This document shows positions 56,367-62,773 of a stretch of DNA of 64,000 nt, in pieces. The notes below the pieces were generated by a model, which made no database searches, was not told the DNA's origin, and worked only from the letters and a program-made list of their open reading frames with translations. How positions within the stretch are numbered: the stretch's first letter is position 1; each line of letters opens with the position of its first letter. The stretch spans positions 2,993,043-3,057,042 of the forward strand of contig JAKVOM010000001.1 in the NCBI GenBank assembly GCA_022482815.1. The letters are read 5' to 3'. A program made the position numbers and the translations under genes. Origin of the DNA: Acidaminococcus sp. Lineage in GTDB: Bacteria; Bacillota; Negativicutes; Acidaminococcales; Acidaminococcaceae.

Positions 56367-56801
56367 TCATTTCCGCACCAAAGCCGCCAGCAGCACTGTC
56401 CCTATCCCGTAAGCCAGGTTCCGCTGGGCTTTCAGCCTTTTCTGTGTTCTATTGTTTTCTTTCTCGTACGCGGCTAAGGATTCGTTGGCAATCCGCAAGG
56501 ATTCTTCCTGCCTGATCGAGGTCCTCTCCAGTTCTTTCAACTGACTCCCGAGCAGACTGGACTGTTCCCTGGCTTTCTGCAATTCGTTCTGCGCTGCGGT
56601 CAATTGCGTTTCCAATTCCTCCATGCGTTTCTTCTGCTGACTGGATTCCTTCTGTAATCTGCTGTTGATGGTCTGCAGCTCGCTGATATGGCTTTCCAAC
56701 TGGGTCAGTTCCTCTTCTGTTATGGAATACGTAGAGGCCCAGGAGACCTGCGGAAAGGACAACAACAAGCACAGCAATAAGCACCAGGCGCTTTTTCTCA
56801 A
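56367..56801 (-). CDS. Spanin-like lysis protein, coiled coil with C-terminal helix
   Basis: 144 aa from a TTG at 56801 with GAGGGTGGGG just upstream. Signal peptide (CLLLCLLLSFPQVSWAS), a long coiled coil (residues ~25-120; EEELTQLESHISELQTINS region) and a C-terminal hydrophobic segment (LAYGIGTVLLAALV). Topology and position after the endolysin fit a spanin-like or other late lysis accessory protein. It overlaps almost completely with another plausible frame (56449-56811), as nested spanin genes do. Which frame is used, or both, is unsettled. Confidence 0.68.
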   Translation of the reverse strand: MRKSAWCLLLCLLLSFPQVSWASTYSITEEELTQLESHISELQTINSRLQKESSQQKKRMEELETQLTAAQNELQKAREQSSLLGSQLKELERTSIRQEESLRIANESLAAYEKENNRTQKRLKAQRNLAYGIGTVLLAALVRK

Positions 56802-56811
56802 TGATCCCCAC
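56449..56811 (-). CDS. Overlapping frame: possible i-spanin-like protein
   Basis: 120 aa from a GTG at 56811: one N-terminal membrane helix (LVLIAVLVVVLSAGLLGLYVF), then a helical domain with regular Ile spacing (GIQSAEETHGGIGNAIDRSA) ending LADCQRILSRVRERKQ, a pattern seen in phage inner-membrane spanin-type proteins. Its ribosome site is poorly spaced (GAAAGAGG abuts the GTG). Either a true nested gene in the +1 frame of 56367-56801 or a by-product of codon bias. Confidence 0.45.
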   Translation of the reverse strand: MGIIEKKRLVLIAVLVVVLSAGLLGLYVFHNRRGTDPVGKPYQRAADHQQQITEGIQSAEETHGGIGNAIDRSAERIAESQGTVQSARESVERTGEDLDQAGRILADCQRILSRVRERKQ

Positions 56812-56820
56812 CCTCTTTCT

Positions 56821-56910
56821 TCAGATGACCAGGGTAAAGAGAAGCACCCCGGTCAGGATGCCCAACAGATAGCCCAGAAGAAATTCATCGCTGATCCGCC
56901 ACATGTCCAT
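56821..56910 (-). CDS. Tiny membrane protein in the lysis cassette
   Basis: 29 aa from ATG 56910 (32 aa if from 56919, where ATGA overlaps the amidase stop). Reads MWRISDEFLLGYLLGILTGV then LLFTLVI: one transmembrane helix. AGGATGAGG gives a ribosome site for 56910. It could be a holin-like or holin-modulating peptide. It is too short for ordinary gene callers. Confidence 0.5.
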   Translation of the reverse strand: MDMWRISDEFLLGYLLGILTGVLLFTLVI

Positions 56911-56915
56911 GGTCC

Positions 56916-57470
56916 TCATCCTTTCTGGGCCACATAATCCGTCACCCCGCGGGCAATGGCACGGGCAAATTCGTTCTTCCGGTTCATCAGGAGCTGTACA
57001 TCTTCCTCATTGGTGATGAACGCCGTTTCCACCAGGACCGCCGGCATATCCGTCTCCCGGAGCACCGCCAGCCCCGGCCGTTCCTTTACGCCCCGGTCCA
57101 CGGTCCCCAGGCTCTGGACAATCTGGTTCTGGATGCATTCCGCCAGACCGCAGACTTCTGCACTGTCACTGCTGTACACCAGAGTTTCCGTCCCCTGGGC
57201 TTCTTCTGCAGCTGCCGCATTGCAGTGGATGGACAGGAACAGGTCCGCCTGCCACCCGTTGGCACTGGCACAAATGTTGGTATAATTGGGAGACTCCCCG
57301 CAGAGATTGTCGGACTGGACCAGCAGGCAGTCATAACCCACCCGGTTCAGGTACTGCTGGACTCCTGCCCCGATTTTCTTCACGATACCGGCTTCCGTGA
57401 CGCCGTATTTGTCATTGACAGCCCCGCTGTCCACACCGGGCATATGCCCTGGATTGATAAAAATCTTCAT
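56916..57470 (-). CDS. Endolysin: N-acetylmuramoyl-L-alanine amidase (Amidase_3)
   Basis: 184 aa, a single catalytic domain. Zinc ligands His9 (NPGHMPG), Glu26 and His82 (LSIHCNA), with catalytic Glu148 (VLVETAFITN). It cuts the amide between N-acetylmuramic acid and the stem peptide. No cell-wall binding domain and no signal peptide, so it depends on the holin for export. Overlaps the holin gene stop by 4 bp. Confidence 0.93.
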   Translation of the reverse strand: MKIFINPGHMPGVDSGAVNDKYGVTEAGIVKKIGAGVQQYLNRVGYDCLLVQSDNLCGESPNYTNICASANGWQADLFLSIHCNAAAAEEAQGTETLVYSSDSAEVCGLAECIQNQIVQSLGTVDRGVKERPGLAVLRETDMPAVLVETAFITNEEDVQLLMNRKNEFARAIARGVTDYVAQKG

Positions 57471-57781
57471 TTCTTCTCCTCCTTTTCAAAGTGGTCCGGG
57501 ATGCCGTTCCCGTCAAGATCCACAAAGCAGCCTGCAATGAAGGTGACAAACCCCACCATGGCAGGCCCGACCAGTTCCCGCACCATGGCCAGAAGGTCCG
57601 GCAGCTGGATTTTCCCCGTCACCGCCAGATACAGCCAGAAGCCATAGTAGGAAAGCACAAAAAGAAAGACCGTCACAAGATACCCTATGACGATCCATTT
57701 GATGGGCTGCTGGAATTGGTTCAGGCGTGCTTTCACCGCATCCAGGCCTTTAGTCAGTATCCCTTTTACTTTTTCAAACAT
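57467..57781 (-). CDS. Phage holin-like membrane protein
   Basis: 104 aa with two transmembrane helices (IKWIVIGYLVTVFLFVLSYYG and LVGPAMVGFVTFIAGCFV) and an acidic tail containing DLDGNGIPDHFEKE, which resembles an EF-hand-like Ca-binding loop. It is placed between an XhlA-like gene and the endolysin, with overlaps on both sides. Class II holin by topology. Confidence 0.78.
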   Translation of the reverse strand: MFEKVKGILTKGLDAVKARLNQFQQPIKWIVIGYLVTVFLFVLSYYGFWLYLAVTGKIQLPDLLAMVRELVGPAMVGFVTFIAGCFVDLDGNGIPDHFEKEEKK

Positions 57782-58062
57782 GGCGGATTCCCCAGATTAC
57801 TGTGATCGTGGATGCGGTCCACTTCTCCCTTCAGGTCCTTGTACCGGTGCCACAGGTTGTCGATATTGGTCTCGATGCCCGCCTGGGCCACCCGCATTTC
57901 ATTGATGAGCCCCGTCAAATCTTCCAGAGCTTTGGTGTTGTTGTCGATGCTTTTGTGGAGCGCCTGGTTCTCGATTTTTTGTGGCCGCAGGATCAGCCAG
58001 CACCCGAAGACTGCCAGGGCACTGATTACCGCGTTCACAAAAGTGTAGCTAATGAAGTTCAT
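57766..58062 (-). CDS. XhlA-like phage lysis accessory protein
   Basis: 98 aa with an N-terminal transmembrane helix (FVNAVISALAVFGCWLIL) followed by a coiled coil (SIDNNTKALEDLTGLINEMR). Resembles hemolysin XhlA-type proteins in layout but inverted, the helix being N-terminal. GGAGGGAAGACC precedes the ATG. It overlaps the holin start by 16 bp. Confidence 0.68.
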   Translation of the reverse strand: MNFISYTFVNAVISALAVFGCWLILRPQKIENQALHKSIDNNTKALEDLTGLINEMRVAQAGIETNIDNLWHRYKDLKGEVDRIHDHSNLGNPPCLKK

Positions 58063-58080
58063 GGTCTTCCCTCCTTTCTG

Positions 58081-58734
58081 TTATCTTCGATCTCCCGAAA
58101 CATGGAGAGCCCGGCCTTTGTACCGTCCCTTTTCGGTGCCGCAGTACACGTCTTCCGTAGGACTCCAGGCAAAGGAGAACCAGTTCTCCCCTTGGGTCAG
58201 CTCCTGGGTCTGGCCGGCGTGGCTCACATAAACCGGCTCCTTCCAGAAGGCAGATCGTTCAAACACCAGGCTTCCCTCGATCCGACCATAATGGATCCGG
58301 GCCTTCACATGATGCACACTCCAGCTAAAGGCCCGGTCCAGTTTGTGGAGGTCGGCCATGGCTACATGAGGAAAACGGGAGAAGTCATGAGTGCGGCTTC
58401 GGAGTTCCGGCTGGCCCTTGGGCAGGAACACCTTCATAAAGGTATCCTTCCCGTACTTGTCAATCTGCACAAAGGAGCACAGACTCAGAGTCCGCAGCAG
58501 CTCCTGGGGCCCCAGATCCATCACCTGGAGAATCTCCCGGAAGTTGAACAGGGGATACACGGACCCTGTGATGGGGTTCTTCAGGATCACCGTGGAGGAC
58601 CCGCTCCGAAGGGCATCCAGGTTGATGGCCACTCGTTTGTTGCTGCAGGAGAAGCTCAGTCGCCTTTCTTCCAGATCCAGGGAAATGGTATCCGTTGTCT
58701 GCACCGCCTCCAGGAAGATAAAGAGATGGTTCAT
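58081..58734 (-). CDS. Unknown protein coupled to the radical SAM gene
   Basis: 217 aa, not recognised, soluble, beta-rich. Its ATG overlaps the radical SAM stop (ATGA, 58731-58734), the tightest kind of coupling, so it may act with the enzyme: as a structural late protein, a modification partner or a substrate carrier. Contains six or so scattered cysteines only, so it is not itself a Cys-rich substrate. Confidence 0.65.
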   Translation of the reverse strand: MNHLFIFLEAVQTTDTISLDLEERRLSFSCSNKRVAINLDALRSGSSTVILKNPITGSVYPLFNFREILQVMDLGPQELLRTLSLCSFVQIDKYGKDTFMKVFLPKGQPELRSRTHDFSRFPHVAMADLHKLDRAFSWSVHHVKARIHYGRIEGSLVFERSAFWKEPVYVSHAGQTQELTQGENWFSFAWSPTEDVYCGTEKGRYKGRALHVSGDRR

Positions 58735-59693
58735 AGCCGGTTCACTTCCTTCTGGAACCAGGTGTAGAGGGCCTTGTAGAACCGGCACTCCTGAGCATGC
58801 ACCTGGCTGACGATACAGGCCCCGCCGCACATGCCGTAAACAGAGCACTGGCGGCATTCGGGACTCAAGGCATCCAGGAGATCCTGCTGTTCCTTCAACC
58901 AGTTATCGGAAAGCCCCTGGCGGCGGATATAAAGACACGGATACTGCCGTCCTTTGGTATCCACCTTCCGGATGGTCCGGTTGCTGCAGTAGGTTTCTCC
59001 GTAAATGTACTGAACCTCCCTGCGCCGTTCCAGGGTCTGGTAAAGTCCTTCATACCGCAGATCTTTTATCCCGAAGCGTTTCAGCCGGGACAGATACAAC
59101 CCCACATACTTCTTGTACTGTTCCAGGATGGAATCATAGTCCTCCCGGGTCAGAGCATACTTCCGGTTGGTCTCGTTGGTTACATGCATGAGATGCGGGA
59201 AGAAGGACAGGTTCCGTCCGATGACTTTCTCCTTCTCCCGGAACTTTGCCATAATGGCTCCCAGGTCCGTATTCCCATGGTACAGGGTGGTGGAAACCGC
59301 CAGGTCCGGGTAATCCCAGAGAGCAGTGAAAGGATCATACCCCCGCAAGTCCTTTTCCGCCCCGTCATAGCTGATGCAAATCTGGAAACGGTGCTCCCGG
59401 AAGTACTCCAGGTGCTTTTCGATGCCGATGCCGTTGGTGCTCACCGCAAATTTCGCTTTAGGCACCGCAGCCACCACTTTCCGGATCTCCTTCATGTAAA
59501 GGAGAGGCTCCCCGCCCATGAACTTGATGGAAGAAGGCGGATTGCACTTCAGTTCTTCCAGAAAGCTCTCCGCGATTTCTCCTTCCCCGTCCGATGCCTC
59601 CCGGTGACAGTAGGCACAATGCAGGTTGCACTGGCTCCCTAGATAAAGGGTGATTTGATACTTTGTAGACAAATCCATACCATTTTTCTGCAT
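58731..59693 (-). CDS. Radical SAM/SPASM protein 2 in phage late operon
   Basis: 320 aa. The [4Fe-4S] SAM site is C22-x3-C26-x2-C29 (SQCNLHCAYCHRE), followed by FMGGEPLLY and TNG (VSTNGIGIE). The C-terminal SPASM region has cysteines in YCSNRT, YPCLYI, and ECRQCSVYGMCGGAC plus ECRFY, enough for auxiliary Fe-S clusters. SPASM enzymes usually modify ribosomally made peptides. Start at 59693 fits AAAGCAGG; it overlaps the previous stop region. About 1.2 kb downstream of the Cys-rich peptide genes, same operon. Confidence 0.9.
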   Translation of the reverse strand: MQKNGMDLSTKYQITLYLGSQCNLHCAYCHREASDGEGEIAESFLEELKCNPPSSIKFMGGEPLLYMKEIRKVVAAVPKAKFAVSTNGIGIEKHLEYFREHRFQICISYDGAEKDLRGYDPFTALWDYPDLAVSTTLYHGNTDLGAIMAKFREKEKVIGRNLSFFPHLMHVTNETNRKYALTREDYDSILEQYKKYVGLYLSRLKRFGIKDLRYEGLYQTLERRREVQYIYGETYCSNRTIRKVDTKGRQYPCLYIRRQGLSDNWLKEQQDLLDALSPECRQCSVYGMCGGACIVSQVHAQECRFYKALYTWFQKEVNRL

Positions 59694-59694
59694 A

Positions 59695-60525
59695 TCAATC
59701 CTGCTTTCCCACAAATACCAGATAGTCGTTCCACACTTCGTACCACTTTCTCCCCAGCTTAATCTTCACCGGGCCTTCGTACCCAAAGGGATACAGGCGG
59801 AAACTGCCCGTTCCCTTTACAAGCCTTACCCGTCTGTTGTTCACAAGGCCCGCAGAAGATTCCACAAAGACTTCCTCGTCATCCATATCTCTTGTGAGCT
59901 TTTCCCTGGTGGAGAAGTCCCCCTTGTACTTCTGGATGGTAAAGTCGATGTAGTCCCTGCTCCCTTCCGGGACGAAGGGTTCTTCCGGATCCCCGTCGAT
60001 GAGGTACCCTTTCCGGTTGGCCATCAGCTCCCGTCCGTTGGCAGAAAGACTGTAGCTGTCCCACAAGGTCATCCGGGGATGGTCCCCCAGAATCAGGTCG
60101 CTGGTGTGAAAGGGCAGCAGTTCGTATTCCTGGTCCGAGTCAATGGTCAGGTTTTCCTTCTGCCCGTTGAACATCCGCACTATAATATCCCGCTGGCCTT
60201 CCGCCATGATGCCCGTATCGATATCGAGGATGGTGGTATTTCCATAAAGCTGGGTCAGAACGGCAAAGTCCAGTTTGATGGATACCCCCAGCCGGTTAAG
60301 GTCAAGGAACCGGTAGTCCGAGGCCATGGGACGGCGGAACAGTTTCACGGTCCCGTTTCCTTCTGTAAGAACGTAGGAACTGTAAGGATGCATGGTCTCG
60401 ATCACATCCGCTCCCTTCCGGCTTTCGCTATTGCTGGTGCATTCCGCCTTGCAGTAATCGCCCCGGAGAGTCAGGTGTATCAGGTAGTCAGCATTGGATT
60501 CCTCGTTGTAATAGATCTTCAGCAT
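59695..60525 (-). CDS. Phage late protein of unknown function
   Basis: 276 aa, beta-rich, not recognised; no signal peptide or membrane segment. Composition resembles phage baseplate or tail accessory proteins (many Tyr, Asp, Gly; IDSDQEYELLPFHTSDLILG). It starts within the end of the gene at 60519 (7-bp overlap) after AAGGAGGAAGG, and its stop touches the radical SAM 2 start. Confidence 0.65.
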   Translation of the reverse strand: MLKIYYNEESNADYLIHLTLRGDYCKAECTSNSESRKGADVIETMHPYSSYVLTEGNGTVKLFRRPMASDYRFLDLNRLGVSIKLDFAVLTQLYGNTTILDIDTGIMAEGQRDIIVRMFNGQKENLTIDSDQEYELLPFHTSDLILGDHPRMTLWDSYSLSANGRELMANRKGYLIDGDPEEPFVPEGSRDYIDFTIQKYKGDFSTREKLTRDMDDEEVFVESSAGLVNNRRVRLVKGTGSFRLYPFGYEGPVKIKLGRKWYEVWNDYLVFVGKQD

Positions 60526-60929
60526 ACCCCTTCCTCCTTGTCTGCTACATCGTACCCATTGACCAGGACATCCTTGCCACCCTCGATGGTCAGGCGATAG
60601 CCGGTGACTTCTTCCTTTTTGATTTTCATCACATCCTCCTGCATCTTTCTCCCTTCAAAGAGCATCTGGATTCGTCCATTCATAGCCTTCCGCACGCCTT
60701 TGAGGGAGATGGCGCTTCGCAACCCAGTAAGGGTGAAAAGAAGGCTGTTCCCCGCCAGGACCAGGTCTTTGTTCCGTTCAAAATGGAGTGTCTGATGGAG
60801 CTGGACCTGTTCTACCATCAGCAGGTTCCTTGCCCGATGGCCCCGGTCCACCACCAGCATTCCCGGTTTTAGATTCTCTACCGGCACAGGCCCTTCCGCC
60901 GTACTTACGTTTCCTTTTGCAATGATCAT
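60519..60929 (-). CDS. Small late protein, faint Hint-like start
   Basis: 136 aa, not recognised. The beginning KGNVSTAEGPVPVENLKPGM then LVVDRGHRARNLLMVEQV loosely recalls the first strands of Hint/intein folds (v-dLkpGm-V), but there is no catalytic Cys, so splicing or autoproteolysis is not supported. GGAGGAACAA precedes the ATG; it is 14 bp after CQx peptide 1. Confidence 0.6.
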   Translation of the reverse strand: MIIAKGNVSTAEGPVPVENLKPGMLVVDRGHRARNLLMVEQVQLHQTLHFERNKDLVLAGNSLLFTLTGLRSAISLKGVRKAMNGRIQMLFEGRKMQEDVMKIKKEEVTGYRLTIEGGKDVLVNGYDVADKEEGVC

Positions 60930-60943
60930 AAGTTGTTCCTCCT

Positions 60944-61315
60944 TTAGCTGTCATCCGAGCAATTGCAGTTGCAGTCGCAATTGCAGTTCTGGGTCATGTA
61001 ATACTGGCATTTCTGGCACCCCTGGCAGGTTTGGCACCCTTGACAGGTCTGGCATTTTTGGCATCCCTGGCATGTCTGGCAAGACTGGCACCCCTGACAA
61101 GTCTGGCAGCAGTTGGCCTGGCAACAGTTTCCCGAAAAGGCCTCCTCTAGTTTGTTCACCGCTGTTTCCAGGGCTGCCACGTTGATTTTCTTCACCTTGT
61201 CATAGTTCATCGAGGAAAGGTCGATGGAAATCTTCGTCTTTGTGGCAAGGTTTTCCAGTCCCGACTGGATGTCCGTCAGGTCCTTCTTCCATACAATCTC
61301 GTTCTGACTTGCCAT
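60944..61315 (-). CDS. Cys-rich CQx-repeat peptide 1 (putative radical SAM substrate)
   Basis: 123 aa. Residues 1-60 form a helical leader-like region (VKKINVAALETAVNKLEEAF). Residues 64-119 contain 20 cysteines: two CC pairs, then eleven CQT/CQG/CQS/CQK triplets, a spacer QYYMTQ, and a CNCDCNCNC tail ending SDDS. Its start overlaps the stop of peptide 2 (TAATG) with GGAGGG upstream, so the two are translationally coupled. It lies between two radical SAM/SPASM genes. Modified-peptide precursor is inference; a metal-binding structural protein is the main alternative. Confidence 0.8.
   Translation of the reverse strand: MASQNEIVWKKDLTDIQSGLENLATKTKISIDLSSMNYDKVKKINVAALETAVNKLEEAFSGNCCQANCCQTCQGCQSCQTCQGCQKCQTCQGCQTCQGCQKCQYYMTQNCNCDCNCNCSDDS
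61005..61125. repeat. 9-bp coding repeat of CQx peptide 1
   Basis: Repeating TGGCAN(N)CC-like 9-base units on the plus strand (for example CTGGCACCC, TTGGCACCC, TTGACAGGT, CTGGCAAGA), each coding one or more CQx triplets on the minus strand. A similar shorter array is at about 61430-61510 in peptide 2. Confidence 0.7.
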
Positions 61316-61677
61316 TATGGCCCTCCTCCCGAATCATCCGAACAGTTACAGTTGCCACCAGAGCAGTTGCAGTCACATTGCCCTCTCGTCTGGCAGGTGC
61401 AGTTTCTCGAGCTGCACTGGCTGATGCTCTGGCAGGTTTGGCAGGAACTGGACTGACATTTCTGGCTCTGACATCCCTGGCAGGTCTGGCATTTCTGGCA
61501 CGACTGGCAGAAGGTGCAGTTTCCGCAGTTGTCCACATTGGCCCCGTAGGCATTGAGCTGTTCCAGGGCCGTCTGGAGTTCCGTCACATGGATGGCCTTC
61601 ACCTTCAGCTCACTGGTATCTGTGAGGGCTGTCGTGTCCGTGAAGGTGGTTTTATTGATGGTTCCGTTCTTTGCCAT
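61315..61677 (-). CDS. Cys-rich CQx-repeat peptide 2 (putative radical SAM substrate)
   Basis: 120 aa. A leader-like part, residues 1-50, shares its end with peptide 1 (VKAIHVTELQTALEQLNAYG). 18 cysteines lie between residues 51 and 112: CGNCTFC, CQSCQKCQTCQGC, less regular CQSSSCQTCQ repeats, then CDCNC and NCNC ending SDDSGGGP. GGAGAAG supports ATG 61677; the long upstream extension of the frame lies inside the radical SAM gene and is not coding. It overlaps the end of radical SAM 1 by 26 bp. Confidence 0.8.
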   Translation of the reverse strand: MAKNGTINKTTFTDTTALTDTSELKVKAIHVTELQTALEQLNAYGANVDNCGNCTFCQSCQKCQTCQGCQSQKCQSSSCQTCQSISQCSSRNCTCQTRGQCDCNCSGGNCNCSDDSGGGP

Positions 61678-62773
61678 GGTTCTTCTCCAATAGCTTCTGC
61701 CCGTACTGCTGAATGGCCATGAGGACCGGGGTAAAGACGGCCCGTTTGAACTTGCAGTAAGATTCCTTCCGGGCCTTGTCCCCCACCAGCTTGCAGCCTC
61801 CCTGGCAAAAGGCGAGGGCCGTGCAGGATAAGCACTCTTTTCTGTGTTCACGAGTATGATCTCCCGCAAGGATCCGCTGCAAATACGAAAAGTAACAATC
61901 ACGGATGGTGCCAACCTTCCGTGATGTATTATGGCAAGGGTAGAGATTTCCCTGGAGATCCAGATTCAACACCGTGAGACCATTCCCGCAGGCAGCAGTA
62001 TACCGATTCCACTTTCCTTTTCCTGTCAGGTAGAATTCCTTCAAAGCATGGAATAACTGGAGGATGTAAGCTTCTTCTGTGTACCTTTCTACAGGAACCC
62101 TTTTCCCGAAGCCATCCAGGAACCGGAGGGTCATTTCCTTCATCTCCCGCGTTACCCGTCCGTAGTCGATAGCCAGCAGGTCCTTCTTAGGAAGGCCGGT
62201 ATCCATGATTTCATCCAGGTTCACCGCAATTTGGTAGCCATGGATGGCGCTGTACTCTTCCGAAATCTGCTGGAAAGCCTGGAGGACTTCCCTGGGATAG
62301 GCTTTGGCGGAAAGAACCGCAGAAAGACAGAGATGTTCCAGGGCCAGGATCCGTTCCCGGATTTCCGGCACGGAAAACACATCATACCCTCTCGTTTCCT
62401 TCACATGAGGCCCATCCCAGGAAACACAGACCGTGAAATTCCGGGCATTAAAAAAACGGACCATTTCGTCCGTCAGTGCCCGTCCATTGGTGATGATTCC
62501 AAAGGTCATAGGGAGTTTTCTTTTTTCGATTTCCTTGGTTACTTCCTGGATGGTGCCAAAGTACAACAGAGGCTCCCCGCCGTAGAACTGCAGGTGGAGA
62601 GGCCGGGCATTCTCCCGAGAAATCTCTTCCAGGAAGTCGTAGATTTCGGGGTTCACGTCTTTCGTCAATGGCTTATGCACCAGGGGATGCTGCAGGCAGT
62701 AGGCACAATTCATATTGCAGGAATTCCCCAGCATGAGGAATACGGTATTGATATTTCGTCTGAGGTATTTCAT
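61652..62773 (-). CDS. Radical SAM/SPASM protein 1 in phage late operon
   Basis: 373 aa. C19-x3-C23-x2-C26 (GNSCNMNCAYCLQH), GGEP at 65-68, and TNGRAL. The SPASM region has ACGNGLTVLN, LYPCHNTSRK, ECLSCTALAFCQGGCKLVG and a last Cys in SYCKFKR, the full pattern of twitch/SPASM cluster ligands. Its start overlaps the tail fibre stop (ATGA), and its end overlaps the first Cys-rich peptide gene. It resembles anaerobic-sulfatase-maturase/peptide-maturase-type enzymes and is related to but distinct from radical SAM 2. Confidence 0.92.
   Translation of the reverse strand: MKYLRRNINTVFLMLGNSCNMNCAYCLQHPLVHKPLTKDVNPEIYDFLEEISRENARPLHLQFYGGEPLLYFGTIQEVTKEIEKRKLPMTFGIITNGRALTDEMVRFFNARNFTVCVSWDGPHVKETRGYDVFSVPEIRERILALEHLCLSAVLSAKAYPREVLQAFQQISEEYSAIHGYQIAVNLDEIMDTGLPKKDLLAIDYGRVTREMKEMTLRFLDGFGKRVPVERYTEEAYILQLFHALKEFYLTGKGKWNRYTAACGNGLTVLNLDLQGNLYPCHNTSRKVGTIRDCYFSYLQRILAGDHTREHRKECLSCTALAFCQGGCKLVGDKARKESYCKFKRAVFTPVLMAIQQYGQKLLEKNHGKERNHQ

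Noticed and set aside
60519..60929. Hint/intein autoprocessing domain
   Set aside because: Only a faint similarity in the first strands; no catalytic Cys and no terminal His-Asn.
60990..61130. 9-bp array considered as non-coding satellite
   Set aside because: It stays in one frame with start, ribosome site and coupled stop, and a related second gene follows the same design.
61678..61914. Upstream extension of CQx peptide 2
   Set aside because: It lies within the radical SAM gene in another frame; a good ribosome site supports the internal ATG at 61677.
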